DNA of 64,000 nucleotides from Spirochaetales bacterium (GTDB lineage Bacteria > Spirochaetota > Spirochaetia > JABMQR01), in the NCBI GenBank assembly GCA_018399255.1, contig JAGYPA010000010.1:25405-89404 (forward strand), read 5' to 3'. Of the stretch, positions 16,608 through 27,600 are shown piece by piece. The position numbers and the translations under genes were made by a program. The notes below the pieces were generated by a model. It searched no databases and was not told the DNA's origin. It saw only the letters and a list, made by a program, of their open reading frames with translations. The first letter of the stretch is position 1. Each line of letters starts with the position of its first letter.

Positions 16608-17338
16608 TGGCCGGGACCATACCTGTTGCCGTTCTCATTACAGCGGCAGGATCAAGCACCCGTTTTTCAGATTCTTCAGGGCGCACGGTAAAAAAAGAAT
16701 TCCACACCATCAACGGCAAGCCTGTCTTGTGTTTGAGTACTGAGGCCTTTTTCTCGGCACTGAAAGATACAGAATATCGTATAGTAACCGCAGTAATCAC
16801 CTGTCCGCCTGCCGCTGGAATGGTTGAAGCCGTCCGCAGTGTTATGCAGGCAGCCGAAGGCGTAGATCATTCCCGGCTTCTCTATATCCCGGGCGGGGCC
16901 ACCCGTCAGAAATCAGTCTGTCTGGGACTGCGGAAGCTGGCGGAACTGTCTGACCGTTCCCCGGAATTTGTCTTTATTCATGATGCTTCGCGCCCCTGGG
17001 TCTCCGGCGCATTGGTGCGGCAGACCATAGAAACTGCCCGCACGCACGGGGGAGCTGCTCCGGCGATACCACTTGTTGACGCGATGAAAAGCATCGGCAA
17101 GGACGGCCTGATAACCGGTCACTACGACCGCAGCCTTTTTGTCAGTATTCAAACCCCCCAGACCTTCCGTTTTCCGGATATTCTGGAGGCTCATGAGAAA
17201 GCCTGCAGCCAGGGTATCTCATGTTTTGATGATACCGAGATTTACACCCTCTGGGGTGGTGAGGTCAAAACAGTTCCCGGCGATGTATCCAACAAAAAAA
17301 TTACTTTTTACGAAGATATAGCGGCTGCCGCTCCCTGA
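16607..17338 (+). CDS. ispD: 2-C-methyl-D-erythritol 4-phosphate cytidylyltransferase
   Basis: A 243-residue IspD. It has the nucleotide-binding start VLITAAGSSTRF with Lys in KKEFHTINGKPV, FIHDASRPWVS, and VDAMKSI with QTPQTFRFPDI near the C-terminus. It couples CTP to MEP in the non-mevalonate isoprenoid pathway. The start is a GTG that shares one base with the carD stop (TAGTG), giving tight coupling. Its pathway partner ispF follows after 44 nt. Confidence 0.93.
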   Translation: MAGTIPVAVLITAAGSSTRFSDSSGRTVKKEFHTINGKPVLCLSTEAFFSALKDTEYRIVTAVITCPPAAGMVEAVRSVMQAAEGVDHSRLLYIPGGATRQKSVCLGLRKLAELSDRSPEFVFIHDASRPWVSGALVRQTIETARTHGGAAPAIPLVDAMKSIGKDGLITGHYDRSLFVSIQTPQTFRFPDILEAHEKACSQGISCFDDTEIYTLWGGEVKTVPGDVSNKKITFYEDIAAAAP

Positions 17339-17382
17339 GCGCAGCTTTCCCCTTACCACCCTGTCAAGAAAGGAAAGAGTTC

Positions 17383-17874
17383 ATGCGAATAGGTTTTGGA
17401 AGTGACATCCACAGATTGATTCCCGGAAGGAAGCTGATTCTCGGGGGAATAACCGTTGACTCTCCCGTAGGACCTGAGGCTCATTCTGACGGTGACGTGC
17501 TTGTACATGCGGTAATCGATGCGCTGCTCGGAGCTGCAGCCCTGGGGGATATTGGTGAACTGTTTCCACCCGAAGAGACCCGGTGGAAAGATGCTGACAG
17601 CTGTGAACTGCTCACCCGGGTCATCCGGCTTGTGGAAGAAGCCGGGTTTATGATTATCAACCTTGATGCAACAATACATCTGGAACGTCCGCGATTGAGA
17701 CCCTATAAGGAAAAAATTGTCCGCAATCTTGCAAAAACTCTTGGAATCAGTGCCGATACGGTGTCCATAAAGGCAAAGACCGGAGAACAGGTGGGTCCTG
17801 TCGGACGTTCCGAAGCAGTACAGGCCGATGCCGCAGTACTGCTCGGTACCCCCGAACCGGATATCTGGGTGTAA
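17383..17874 (+). CDS. ispF: 2-C-methyl-D-erythritol 2,4-cyclodiphosphate synthase
   Basis: A 163-residue IspF with the metal ligands Asp8, His10 (GSDIHRL) and His42 (DVLVHAV), and the ALGDIGELFPP block. The C-terminal GRSEAVQADAAVLL is typical. It cyclises CDP-ME 2-phosphate, releasing CMP. AAAGGAAAG lies before the ATG. IspE, between IspD and IspF in the pathway, is not in this window. Probable end of the carD operon. Confidence 0.96.
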   Translation: MRIGFGSDIHRLIPGRKLILGGITVDSPVGPEAHSDGDVLVHAVIDALLGAAALGDIGELFPPEETRWKDADSCELLTRVIRLVEEAGFMIINLDATIHLERPRLRPYKEKIVRNLAKTLGISADTVSIKAKTGEQVGPVGRSEAVQADAAVLLGTPEPDIWV

Positions 17875-17918
17875 CCCAGCCGCAGTTACCGACCGGGGAG
17901 AAGCTGCTTATTATATTG

Positions 17919-18647
17919 TCAGACGGGGTCCCCCGCACCCTGCACATCTTCTGATATGAGGAGGGTTTTTGGATCGAGCCTCAGCGCCATTTTTATCGGC
18001 TCGTTATTTCCATGATCCCTTACAGCGGTTAATACAACATGATCCTCCTGATACTTAAGTCCTATCAGAACATCAAACTTGTCAGCAATCGGAATCAGCG
18101 TGAGCGGGATGCCGTACTGGTCGACACCGGCATCTTTTATTACCGGTGATACACTGAACCAGATTTCAATATTCAGCTCTTCGGCAAAGGCCTTTATTCT
18201 ATTCAGATCCTCTTCACTGACAACGGTCATTTTATAGCCGTCAAAGAAGACTGCATCAGCTTTAAAGCCGCCATCCTTGACCATAGCGCGAAGGCTGCTG
18301 ATTATCTGATCGACTGTTACATTATCCTGGCTGAAATTAATGATAACCCGATGCTTGATGATTTCATCATGCACCTCCATCGCATTCTCGAGATCTCGTA
18401 CCTTGGAAATCTCCTTAAAAATATCTTCATACCAGGAAATTACATGATTAACATTCTGGGAAAATGAGACATGGATCACCTGCTCATTTCTAAATAATTT
18501 ATCGGTTGCCATGTGCACCAGGCAGGCAGTTTTTCCAATTCCATGACGCGAGGCAATAACCCCGAGCTTTCCTTTTCCTAAGCCGCCGTGAATTGATTTC
18601 TCAAAAATCCTCAGCGGACTCCGCTTAATCAGCTCTTCTTTAACCAT
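17919..18647 (-). CDS. P-loop (RecA/DnaB-fold-like) ATPase of unknown function, co-transcribed with EF-G
   Basis: A 242-residue cytoplasmic protein. A Walker A-like SRHGIGKT lies at 33-40, with Ser where the first Gly is usual. A Walker B-like hydrophobic strand ending in Asp (ADAVFFDGYK) is near residue 137. The overall order resembles the RecA/KaiC/DnaB core without a hexamer linker. It starts 34 nt after the fusA stop with AAGGAG 7 nt before its ATG, so it is the second gene of that operon. I do not recognise a characterised homologue. A role with translation is only suggested by position. Confidence 0.7.
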   Translation of the reverse strand: MVKEELIKRSPLRIFEKSIHGGLGKGKLGVIASRHGIGKTACLVHMATDKLFRNEQVIHVSFSQNVNHVISWYEDIFKEISKVRDLENAMEVHDEIIKHRVIINFSQDNVTVDQIISSLRAMVKDGGFKADAVFFDGYKMTVVSEEDLNRIKAFAEELNIEIWFSVSPVIKDAGVDQYGIPLTLIPIADKFDVLIGLKYQEDHVVLTAVRDHGNNEPIKMALRLDPKTLLISEDVQGAGDPV

Positions 18648-18681
18648 TTATTTTCTCCTTACGCTGGTCAGGGTTCAGTTA

Positions 18682-20769
18682 TTACTTGCCGGCATCCTTG
18701 CGCCGTTTTTCTTCGTAGGCTTTCTTCAGCTCATCAGCGATACTCTGCGGCACTCTGCCGTATTTTGCAAATTCCATGGTATATTCCGCCTTCCCTTGAG
18801 TAAGGGAGCGCAAGTTTGTAGAATACCCGAACATTTCGCTGAGCGGCACCTCGGCTTCAACCACACAGAAAGTAGTTTCCTCCACTGCACTGATAATTAT
18901 ACCACGTCTCTGGTTTATGCTTGCAAAGATATTCCCTTGAAATTCTGTCGGCCCCTCAACGGTAACCCTCATAATCGGTTCCAGAATTACCGGCTTTGCA
19001 CGGGGATAGACTTCCCGGAAGGCTCCCAGTGCCGCAGTCTGAAAGGCCATGTCGGAAGAGTCCACATTATGATACTGACCGTCATTAATGGTAACCTTCA
19101 CCCCGACAATCGGGAAGCCGATCAGGGTACCCTTCTTTACCGCCTCCTGAAAACCCTTGTTACAGGAGGGGATGTATTCAGTAGGAATTACTCCACCCTT
19201 GATATTGTCAACAAATTCGTAATTGCCTTCTTCCAGCGGTTCGATGAATCCGGCTACCCGGCCGTACTGTCCGGATCCTCCAGTCTGCTTTTTGTGGGTA
19301 TAATTGAAATCTGCAGTCTGGCTGATGGTTTCACGATATGCAACCTGCGGGCGGCCGGACTCCACCTGAGCTTTGTATTCCCGCTTCATCCGTTCAATGT
19401 AGACTTCCAGATGAAGCTCTCCCATACCCTGGATAATAGTCTGATTCGATTCTGGATCGACAAAGGTACGGAAGGTGGGATCTTCCTTGGTGAAGCGGTT
19501 GAGCGCTTTTGCCATATTGTCGGCCGATTTCTTATCCACCGGATCAATAGCAAGACTGATAACCGGGTTCGGTACAAACATACTGGTCATCGAGTAGTTG
19601 AGACTTGGCGCACAGAAGGTATCTCCCGAAGCGCACTCAATGCCAAAAAGAGCTGCAATGTCGCCGCAGCCGGCACCCTGAATATCTTCCATGGAATTGG
19701 CATGCATTTTAATCAGACGTCCGACTTTAAACTTCCTTCTTGAGCGGACATTATAAAGATCATCACCTTTTTTAATTGCACCCTGATAGACACGAATATA
19801 GGTCAGCTGCCCGTACTGTCCATCCTCGAGCTTGAAAGCCAGCGCAACAGTAGGTTTTGCCTGATTCGACTCGAGCACCACTTCCTGCTCTTCATGGTCA
19901 AGATCGAGCGCCCGATTCTCTACCTGCGTCGGATTGGGAAGAAACTGCAGAACTGAATCCATCAAGGGCTGAATACCTTTGTTCTTGTAGGCAGAACCCA
20001 TCAGGACGGGAGTCAGGTCGAGAGAAAGAGTTCCAATCCGTACGGCTTCAACTATCAGCTCTTCAGTAACCTCTTCCTCGAGCATGGCCATCATCAGGTC
20101 ATCGGAAAAGAGCGAGACTGCGTCGAGCATTTCCATGCGCTTATTCTGCGCCTCACTGAGCAGTTCTGCCGGTATATCTGCATATCTGATTTCTTCGCCC
20201 TGGGGTCCGTCAAAATAGATTGCCTTCATCTTGATCAGGTCTACTACTCCCTGGAGGCGATCTTCCAGACCGATGGGGATCTGCATCAGAACGGCATTGT
20301 GGCCCAGCTTGCTGATCAGCTGATCCTTGACTTTATACGGGTTGGCGCCGGTACGGTCACACTTGTTGATAAAGGCAACCCGGGGAACATTGTAGCGCTT
20401 CATCTGCCGGTCTACGGTGATGGACTGCGACTGGACTCCGCCGACCGAGCAGAGCACCAGCACGGCTCCGTCCAGGACGCGAAGCGAACGCTCTACTTCT
20501 ATCGTGAAATCAACATGCCCGGGAGTATCAATGATATTGATGTCATGATCCTTCCAGGTAACATTTGTTGCTGCTGAGGCAATAGTGATTCCCCGCTCCT
20601 TCTCGAGCTCCATAGAGTCCATGGTAGCCCCTACCCCGTCTTTGCCCCGGACTTCGTGAATAGCATGTATCCTGTTGCAATAAAAAAGGATACGTTCGGT
20701 CAGGGTTGTTTTCCCCGAATCAATATGGGCACTTATGCCTATATTTCTCATCCTGCTGAGTTCTGCCAT
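18682..20769 (-). CDS. fusA: Elongation factor G, spirochaetal/mitochondrial EF-G1 type
   Basis: A 695-residue translational GTPase. G1 is AHIDSGKTT (from residue 14) with Ser instead of the bacterial usual Ala/Gly-Lys context, G3 DTPGHVDF, G4 NKCD. The stretches [20 protein letters not shown] and [15 protein letters not shown] closely resemble mitochondrial EF-G1. Spirochaetes are known to carry a translocation-type EF-G1 and a recycling-type EF-G2 related to the mitochondrial pair; this is the EF-G1 type. It drives tRNA-mRNA translocation. GAGGAAAG precedes the ATG. Confidence 0.93.
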   Translation of the reverse strand: MAELSRMRNIGISAHIDSGKTTLTERILFYCNRIHAIHEVRGKDGVGATMDSMELEKERGITIASAATNVTWKDHDINIIDTPGHVDFTIEVERSLRVLDGAVLVLCSVGGVQSQSITVDRQMKRYNVPRVAFINKCDRTGANPYKVKDQLISKLGHNAVLMQIPIGLEDRLQGVVDLIKMKAIYFDGPQGEEIRYADIPAELLSEAQNKRMEMLDAVSLFSDDLMMAMLEEEVTEELIVEAVRIGTLSLDLTPVLMGSAYKNKGIQPLMDSVLQFLPNPTQVENRALDLDHEEQEVVLESNQAKPTVALAFKLEDGQYGQLTYIRVYQGAIKKGDDLYNVRSRRKFKVGRLIKMHANSMEDIQGAGCGDIAALFGIECASGDTFCAPSLNYSMTSMFVPNPVISLAIDPVDKKSADNMAKALNRFTKEDPTFRTFVDPESNQTIIQGMGELHLEVYIERMKREYKAQVESGRPQVAYRETISQTADFNYTHKKQTGGSGQYGRVAGFIEPLEEGNYEFVDNIKGGVIPTEYIPSCNKGFQEAVKKGTLIGFPIVGVKVTINDGQYHNVDSSDMAFQTAALGAFREVYPRAKPVILEPIMRVTVEGPTEFQGNIFASINQRRGIIISAVEETTFCVVEAEVPLSEMFGYSTNLRSLTQGKAEYTMEFAKYGRVPQSIADELKKAYEEKRRKDAGK

Positions 20770-21043
20770 AGTTCTTTCCTCATAATTTTGCCGTTTCCGC
20801 AGAGTCCTCCGGTATTACGGACGCTTTTACGTTTCCGGTCAGTCTTTGCAGCCCGGTATTGTCAGGTACCATCATGTAGTCAAGCTGCTGAATCGTAATC
20901 ATCTATATCAGTAAATCCTTTCAATTTCTGTACAAGGAAGAAAGGATATTTTCACGGCACAGCCGATGTCCATTTTACCGGGACATCGGAAGAGGATTCT
21001 AGTACAGTTGCAAGTTTTATTCAATCCCTTTTGTGTTAAATAT
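20770..21043. other. Intergenic region with one perfect hairpin
   Basis: Between divergent fusA and the HIT gene (384 bases to 21153 in all). CCGATGTCC at 20963-20971 and GGACATCGG at 20981-20989 form a perfect 9-bp stem with a 9-nt loop; there is no T-tract, so it is not a standard terminator. A possible fusA -35 TTGACT (minus strand, near 20882) lacks a good -10. No gene seen. Confidence 0.45.
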
Positions 21044-21071
21044 TTGCATGAAACAGTTTTCAGTGTATAGT
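21044..21071 (+). promoter_or_regulatory. Promoter of the HIT-family gene
   Basis: TTGCAT at 21044-21049, 16-bp spacer, TATAGT at 21066-21071. The predicted transcription start falls at about 21078, the first bases of the palindromic element at 21077-21117. Confidence 0.55.
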
Positions 21072-21076
21072 ATGAT

Positions 21077-21117
21077 GAGGCAATTTCAGAATACTTCGTA
21101 TTTTAAGATATTTCCTC
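21077..21117 (+). repeat. Leader palindromic element, copy 1
   Basis: Begins GAGGCAATTTC and ends ATATTTCCTC, with inner arms around ATACTTCGTAT. It is one of four related elements (also 36126-36174, 47814-47854, 57284-57321) sharing the order GAGSC(A/G)ATTTC, A/T-rich arm, loop, mirrored arm, and mostly a closing ATTTCCTC. This copy would form the 5' end of the HIT mRNA. See findings. Confidence 0.7.
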
Positions 21118-21153
21118 GTATGTGAAATACAAACAAAAGCAAAGGAGGCCCCT

Positions 21154-21555
21154 GTGTCAACATTGTTCACCCGCATTATCGAGGATGAAATTCCCTCTGT
21201 CCGTATATATGAGGACGAGCTTTGCATTGCCATTTTAGACATCGCGCCGGTCAATAAAGGCCACTTTCTGGTTATCGCCCGCAATGAATACGAGACGGTG
21301 CTGGACTGCCCGGATACCGTACTCTCCCACCTTATAATCACCGCAAAACAGCTGGCTGAAAAAATGAAAAGCCGGCTGGCCTGTGACGGCTTCAATATCA
21401 TGATTAACAACGGAGCTGCATCCGGTCAGGAAGTTCCGCATCTCCATATTCATGTAATTCCCCGCTTTTCCCAAGATGGAAAATCTCCGGTAATGCGGAA
21501 GGAGACGTATAAGGAAAATGAGATGGTGACGTTCGGGAAGCTCCTTACTGACTGA
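21154..21555 (+). CDS. HIT-family nucleotide hydrolase (Hint/HinT-like)
   Basis: A 133-residue HIT protein with the histidine triad PHLHIHV (His96, His98, His100). The GHFLVIARNEYETVLD block resembles the Fhit/Hint fold. It hydrolyses purine nucleoside phosphoramidates or dinucleoside polyphosphates. The start is GTG with AAAGGAGG 5 nt upstream. It is monocistronic and ends 1 nt before the end of the convergent GH13 gene. The leader begins with the palindromic element. Confidence 0.93.
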   Translation: MSTLFTRIIEDEIPSVRIYEDELCIAILDIAPVNKGHFLVIARNEYETVLDCPDTVLSHLIITAKQLAEKMKSRLACDGFNIMINNGAASGQEVPHLHIHVIPRFSQDGKSPVMRKETYKENEMVTFGKLLTD

Positions 21556-21556
21556 T

Positions 21557-23470
21557 TCAGCGCAGCTGATCCTCCAGGCGGCAGCGGTAAAGCATGCTCT
21601 GCCGCGGCTGCAGCTCAGCGTGAAGCATTCCCCCGGCAATTAACCCCTGTTTGCCGCTGAAGACGTCAACCGCATCCACCGCCCCCACAGCGGCAGCCGG
21701 TATCAGTATCCCGGCAGCAGTCTCCTGGCGATTGAGAACCAGGATGAATCCGGTTTCGTTGAGGAACCGGCTGAAGACCAGCTGCTCCCCGGCAGCATAG
21801 AGAATTTTCCACCCCCCTTCTGCCAAAGCCGGCTCAGAGCTTTTCAGGCGTCCGAGCGTTTTGTAAAGATGCAGAAACTCCGCCCTCTGCTTTTCCGGAT
21901 TCCATTCCATGGCATATCGGGCACCCTCGACACTGTGAACATGTCCAGCCAGCCCGACCTCATCACCGTAGTAATAATTTACCGCACCGGGCAGCAGAAA
22001 AAGCAGCATAATCATACCCCGATAGATTTCCCAGTCAAAAACATCCGCATTATTGTGAAAACGAGGAGTATCGTGGCAGTCCAGCAGGTTGAAAGCGCGA
22101 TATGCCAGCTGATTGGGAATTCTGGATATGCGTATCCTCAGTGCTTCAGCCAGTTCTTCTGCCGAAATCTTCCTGCCCGGCTGAGGGCTGTGTCCCCAGT
22201 TATCATTCAAAAACCTGTCCCGTTCACCGGCCCATGCACGCAGCAGTCGGCCTGATCCGAAAAAATTCATAGCCCCATCCCACTGATCGCCCTGGACATA
22301 GCTTATAGGGTCCTCCCAGTGCTCACCAATAAGATACGCCTGGTCATTCTCCTCTTTCGCAGCAGCCCTGACTTCCCTCCATATATCATGGCAATACTGA
22401 TCCTGCCGATAACGGCCAACCTGCGGGGCAACGTCAAAGCGCCATCCGTCGATGCTATAGGGCGGTTTCAGGAATTTACGAACCATGGAATCTTCATCCC
22501 TCCAAAGCAGCTCCCTCAATTCCCCACTGGAATAATTCAGCTGGGGGAGGGTTGGCACATCAAACCAATAGACATAACGGCCACTATCTGCCTTTTCGCT
22601 TCCGGTCTCTTCAGCCCGGTAATAAAAACCCGCCTCCCGGCTCTCCGGATCTTCCAGAGCCCGGACAAACCAGGGATGATCGATCCCGGTATGGTTAATA
22701 GATACGTCAATGACCGCCCTGATTCCGGCATCGTGCAGGGCATGCATGAGATCCGCCAGCGCCTCATCGCCCCCCAGATGCTCATCAACGTGAAAATAGT
22801 CAGTACAATCGTAACGATGGTTGGTCCGTGCCTGGAAAATGGGGTTGATATAGAGGGCAGTAACCCCCAGGTCCTTAAAATAGGGAATTGCCTCACGAAT
22901 ACCGGCCAGATCTCCATTAAAGAAATCCAGACAGCGCCCTTCGTCATATTCAGGCGGAATCGTTCCCCATTCAAGGGCCTTGGCTGTACCCCCGTCAAAA
23001 GAATATTCCCCTGTACGAACGCCGCAGGAAGGATCTCCCTTTTCCTTACGGAACCGGTCTGGAAAAATCTGATAGAATACCGCCCCGGGCACCCAGACCG
23101 GATTATCGAAGTCGGCGATAATGACAAAATCGTTATCTTCTGTCTGATGCATCCGGGTAACGGCCCGCTGGGAATAGAAAAAAAACCCCTCGTCTGTCTG
23201 CAGTTCAAACGAATACTGAAGCCGGGGAGTTTCCATGGCAATGTCGACACGGTACCAGGTGAAAAACAGCCCTTCTCCCTCCCGCTCGCTATCTTTCTTC
23301 ATAGCGTACCGCTGACTGATGCCCTGCGTTACTGCATGCAGAACAACAGCTGCCGCAGGGCTTTCTTTGGAAAACCTTATCCGGACAATTATCGTTTCCC
23401 CGAACACCGGATAGGGATTTGAGACAAACTGGCTGTTGACTTCCGAGTAGATGGTATCTGTCCAATTCAT
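21557..23470 (-). CDS. GH13 alpha-amylase family enzyme (neopullulanase/cyclomaltodextrinase type)
   Basis: A 637-residue enzyme. It has an N-terminal beta domain (about 1-125, CBM34-like), then a (beta/alpha)8 barrel starting WVPGAVFYQIFPDRF and DVSINHTG, with catalytic Asp346 in GWRFDVA, Glu383 in LIGEHW and Asp467 in CHDTPRF, and a C-terminal beta domain. No signal peptide, so it probably acts on imported maltodextrins in the cytoplasm. AGGAG lies 5 nt before the ATG. It is the last gene of the malE operon, after lacI. Confidence 0.93.
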   Translation of the reverse strand: MNWTDTIYSEVNSQFVSNPYPVFGETIIVRIRFSKESPAAAVVLHAVTQGISQRYAMKKDSEREGEGLFFTWYRVDIAMETPRLQYSFELQTDEGFFFYSQRAVTRMHQTEDNDFVIIADFDNPVWVPGAVFYQIFPDRFRKEKGDPSCGVRTGEYSFDGGTAKALEWGTIPPEYDEGRCLDFFNGDLAGIREAIPYFKDLGVTALYINPIFQARTNHRYDCTDYFHVDEHLGGDEALADLMHALHDAGIRAVIDVSINHTGIDHPWFVRALEDPESREAGFYYRAEETGSEKADSGRYVYWFDVPTLPQLNYSSGELRELLWRDEDSMVRKFLKPPYSIDGWRFDVAPQVGRYRQDQYCHDIWREVRAAAKEENDQAYLIGEHWEDPISYVQGDQWDGAMNFFGSGRLLRAWAGERDRFLNDNWGHSPQPGRKISAEELAEALRIRISRIPNQLAYRAFNLLDCHDTPRFHNNADVFDWEIYRGMIMLLFLLPGAVNYYYGDEVGLAGHVHSVEGARYAMEWNPEKQRAEFLHLYKTLGRLKSSEPALAEGGWKILYAAGEQLVFSRFLNETGFILVLNRQETAAGILIPAAAVGAVDAVDVFSGKQGLIAGGMLHAELQPRQSMLYRCRLEDQLR

Positions 23471-23485
23471 GTCTGCTCCTGGAGA

Positions 23486-23509
23486 ATTATTCTGAGGATT
23501 ATTCTGAGG
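23486..23509. repeat. 12-bp tandem duplication before the GH13 gene
   Basis: ATTATTCTGAGG occurs twice in exact tandem (23486-23497, 23498-23509) in the 46-base gap between lacI and the GH13 gene, just upstream of the latter's AGGAG ribosome-binding site. Confidence 0.8.
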
Positions 23510-23516
23510 ATTACGG

Positions 23517-24572
23517 TTATCCTATAGCTGCGGTATGAACGGAACCCAGCGATTCTCGCTCTATTATTCTATAGGGAACAATAATATGGGTCTGAGGAAT
23601 ATCGTCCCCCCGTATCAGCTGAAAAATCAGTTCGGCAGCCTGACGTCCTTTTTCCCCGCCCGGCTGGTCAACTGTTGTAAGCGATGGGGTAACCAGGGCC
23701 GATTCTATGATATTGTCAAATCCAACCAGCGATACGTCCGCAGGAATCTGTATTCCCAGAGCCTGCAGTTCCTGCTGCATCCCAATGGCTATAATATCAC
23801 TCATACAGACGAGCGCTGTGGGACGTTCTTCAAGCTGCATAAACTGGCCGACAGCACTGCGCCCCCCCTCCATCGTACAGGCGGCCGGAATGATAGTCAC
23901 GCAAGATGCATCAAAACACAAACCATACTCAGCCAGAGCATCGCTGTACCCGCTCATGCGAAAATCGGTCACACTGTCATGCAGCCCCATAAACTCCTCA
24001 CTTTCCATGAGGGAGATCACCGCGATTCTTCGATGTCCGGCTTCCAGCACCTTCCGCATGATATCCCTCGCAGCAAAGCGATCCTTGATATTGATGCTCG
24101 GCATATCGGCAGAGGGTGAGCCATCGATGGTCACATAGGGAATTTTCCGCTGCTGAATTATCTGGACCACCTTCATCTCAGCTTCCATGCCCAGAGTTAT
24201 GAGCCCGTCAACGGCAGCCGCCCGAACGGCATCGGAAACACTCTCATTGAGCGGGGGAATCAGGGTAAGGGTATAGCCGTATTTCTGACAGACAGAACCG
24301 ACACCCTGTATAACCTGCGTTATAAAAGGATTACGAAGGGCACTGTTAATGAGATGCGGCAGCAGAATACCAATAGTATGATGCCGCTGCAGCGAGAAAT
24401 TACGGGCCAGGGGATCCGGAATATAGCCGAGTTCCTCAGCCGCTTTCATAATCGCTTCCCGGGCCTTAACGGAAATGCGACCTGGTTCATTGAAGGCAAA
24501 AGATACTGAGGTCTTAGAATATCCCGATATGCGGGCTATATCTTTTATCGTTACCCTTCGGCTGCTGCTCAT
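23517..24572 (-). CDS. LacI-family transcriptional repressor of the alpha-glucan operon
   Basis: A 351-residue LacI/GalR regulator: helix-turn-helix VTIKDIARISGYSKTSVSFAFN at the N-terminus with the hinge-helix region DPLARNFS, then a periplasmic-binding-protein-like effector domain. It lies inside the glucan operon between the GH57 and GH13 genes. The two perfect TAAACCGGTTTA palindromes at the malE promoter have the central CG expected for LacI-family operators and are the probable targets, making the circuit autoregulatory. The effector is probably a maltodextrin (inference). Confidence 0.93.
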   Translation of the reverse strand: MSSSRRVTIKDIARISGYSKTSVSFAFNEPGRISVKAREAIMKAAEELGYIPDPLARNFSLQRHHTIGILLPHLINSALRNPFITQVIQGVGSVCQKYGYTLTLIPPLNESVSDAVRAAAVDGLITLGMEAEMKVVQIIQQRKIPYVTIDGSPSADMPSINIKDRFAARDIMRKVLEAGHRRIAVISLMESEEFMGLHDSVTDFRMSGYSDALAEYGLCFDASCVTIIPAACTMEGGRSAVGQFMQLEERPTALVCMSDIIAIGMQQELQALGIQIPADVSLVGFDNIIESALVTPSLTTVDQPGGEKGRQAAELIFQLIRGDDIPQTHIIVPYRIIERESLGSVHTAAIG

Positions 24573-24612
24573 GATACCTCTTTCTCTTTATCTCATTATT
24601 TTATGCCAGATT

Positions 24613-27600
24613 CTATTCAACTGGAATCAGCGGAATTATACCATGCAGCAGGGCATCTTCCTGTCTCCACCCGCTTCCTTCCGGTACCGCCAGATCAATA
24701 ATCCGTGTCGCTGACTCAGGATCGGACGCCCCGCCAAATCGCCATTGAGAGGCCGATGACTGCACATCACGCACCCGCCGTACCCCTGGAGAAGGATAGC
24801 CCTCCTGGCTTAACAGGGCAACTGCAATGCCCCATTCGCCGGCAGGACCTGCCATTTCCAGGCTTTCACGCCTCACCAGCAGCGTAACAGTACCGTTGTC
24901 GCTGTCGACCAGCATGCGAACGGGTGTGCCGGAAACCTCTGCCAAAGACTGGTCATCATATCCCACAATGAGCTTCTGATTCCAGCCTTCTGCCCAGAGG
25001 GCGTACTCCCAGCCGCTGCCATCCTCAAGCCGGGCATTCCGCCCTTCAAGCAGCTCACTCCGCCCGGTTCCTTTTCCCGGGTCCACATCAATATAAATAT
25101 CGAAAGTCTGCAGCGACAGGCCGACTCCGGATCCCCACGGGTTGGAAACCGCGGCATTGACCCCCAGGGTAAAAATATAAAATTCCTCATTTTCGGCCAG
25201 CTTCAGGCTGGTGATATCGAAAACACCATCAGCAAAGACCGCGTCAGTCGGATAGGAGTAGGTACCCGGTCCGTAATCATCGCCGACCGCATCGGCAAAG
25301 AATAAAAGCGGGGCTGAATCCATTAAATCCGGCAGCACTTCCCTGGCAGGACCGTCTGCCGGCAGACGGGAAAGAGCTGTCTCACCACGGGTCAGATAGG
25401 CCCTGAAATAGAGCTGGTCTCCCGGCTGCGTTGCAGCAAGCTCCTTGAACGGTAAAGAAAACTCCAGCGTCCGTCCGGCAGCCGCCGCTATGCCGACTTG
25501 CCCGATTCGCTGCCAGGTGCCGTAGATCCCGGCATTAAAAAGCTCCATCTCTATCCCGTCGATTCCGGCAGAAATTTCAATCTTATAGCCGGCTCCAAAG
25601 CCCAGATACTCCTGGCTGCTGCCGTTCCCGATCAGGCTGATGGAATATTCCTGACCCGGGAGGGAGAAATAGAGCGAGAATTTCTGCGTATCCGGGAGGG
25701 TCTCCCAATCTGCCCGTAAAGCCGCGGTAAATGACAGGTTGTCTTTATCCCAGCCGTAGGAGATTTTTTCCAGAACATCCTCCGCCCGGGCCATAGTGCC
25801 GCCGGATTGAGAGAAGTAGCCTGCATCAGCCCACTCTGCTGCTCCGGCCTTTCCATCTATCAGGGGACTGACAATACCTTGAGGACCGCGAACTGGAGAA
25901 ACCGGCTGATCGGGGATTATCGGGACCGAGAGAAAGGAGGGGAGCTCCTCTCCCAGCTCACGGTAAACCTGGCTGAGGAGAGCCCGGAAAGCTTCATCAA
26001 AATAGCGGTCCACTCCGCTGTCCTGGTCATCGCCATACCACCAGAACCAGTCCGAGCCTTCGGCCAGGTACATCGCATCGAGTGCTGCTTCCAGGGCCTC
26101 CGGGCTGGCCTGTTTCCGGCCGGCAATATCGTATTTTGCCAGCATCTCTCGCGTCCTGCGCAGGTATTCCCACGCGGTATTTTCTTCCTCCTCCCCGATC
26201 CAGGTAGCATAGTCGGGTGAAAACCAGCTTCCCCACCAGAGTTCATCGATACGCCGCTGATCGGGATATTCTGCGGTATAGTCTGATACGGTTGCTGTCA
26301 CAATGGTCTCACTCTCGGAAAGCTTCCGGTAGAGAGCATGGAGAAATTCTTTTCCATCCTCTGGATAGTGTTCCCAGGCATTTTCACCATCCAGAATTAC
26401 CGACACAAGATGCGGTCCCGGGCTGCCCTCCTGCTTCAGCTTCAGCCTTATCGCCTCTATCCGGTCGATAAAATCCTGAGCCGCCTGTTCGGGAGGAGTT
26501 CCGGAATACTCAAAACCTACCAGATCAGAAATCCGGTGGTCCCGGAAAACTATATAAGCTGACGCTCCGCTTTTCTCGTCGCTGACAAGATACGGACGAT
26601 AGAGCTGATCGGCCTGATCCACAACATCCTTCGAACTGCGGGTAAATCCCGGAATGCCGAGCGAATTGGCGAGAACCTGTTCTCCGCTTGCCATCCAGGT
26701 AAAACCCGCCTCACTGATAATCCGGACTACATCCTGACCTACCGAGCCCTCAGCCGGCCACAGTCCTGCCGGTTCCCGGCCGAAATCTTCACGATACCGG
26801 TCGGCACTGATCCGAAGCTGGCTTATGGCGTCATTCGGATAGGAAAATCGCTCGGGCATATCGGAGGACGGGTCTCCCCGGGCCCCCAGATCGCTGTTGT
26901 AGAGCAGGGGGAGAATAGGATGTGCATAGGGGGTAGTTATCACCTCGATCTGGCCGGCATCCTGCAGTTTCTTATGCTCCGGAATTATCGCCGCCATGAT
27001 ATCGATAGTCTTTTCAAAGATGATTTTTTTATCATCTTCGCTGAAGTCTCTGCCCTTTTCGACCAGAACGTTCAGGGGAGGTGAATTCAGGAAATCGGGA
27101 TCAAACCAGGCCAGATTAAACCAAACCTGAAGATCACGGTAGTCCTGCTCGGTGAAAGTCCTGAGCGCTCCCTCGACAGATTCCGGGGACCCGTCTCCGC
27201 GCAGGGCCAGCAGCTGCCCGTAACGGGGGTACCTGCGGATCATGTTATTCCAGTTGGCATCGAAGAACCGTTCGAGAATAAACCGCTTTTCATCATCTGT
27301 CAGGGAGCCGGCCGGTTTTTCGCTCAGGGACCAGTAGACGTCTTTAGCCCCATCGAGATACGCATCGATCTGACGCAGCAGAACCGGCGTCAGATTTACC
27401 GTCAAACGTACATCAGGATACTCTTCGAGAATTGATACCATATCGTAATAGTCTTTGGTCGCATGCACCCTGACCCAGGGCCGGGTAATATCACCTGAAT
27501 CGGGATCGGTATAATAGAGAGGCTGGTGCTGATGCCAGGTAAGGTTAAGATAGATGACATCTCCATCCGCCGCCGCCTTCTGGACGGAATGTGTTGCGCA

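Noticed and set aside
22319..23422. 367-codon frame on the plus strand
   Set aside because: Lies wholly antisense to the well-supported GH13 gene; no motif or ribosome-binding site.
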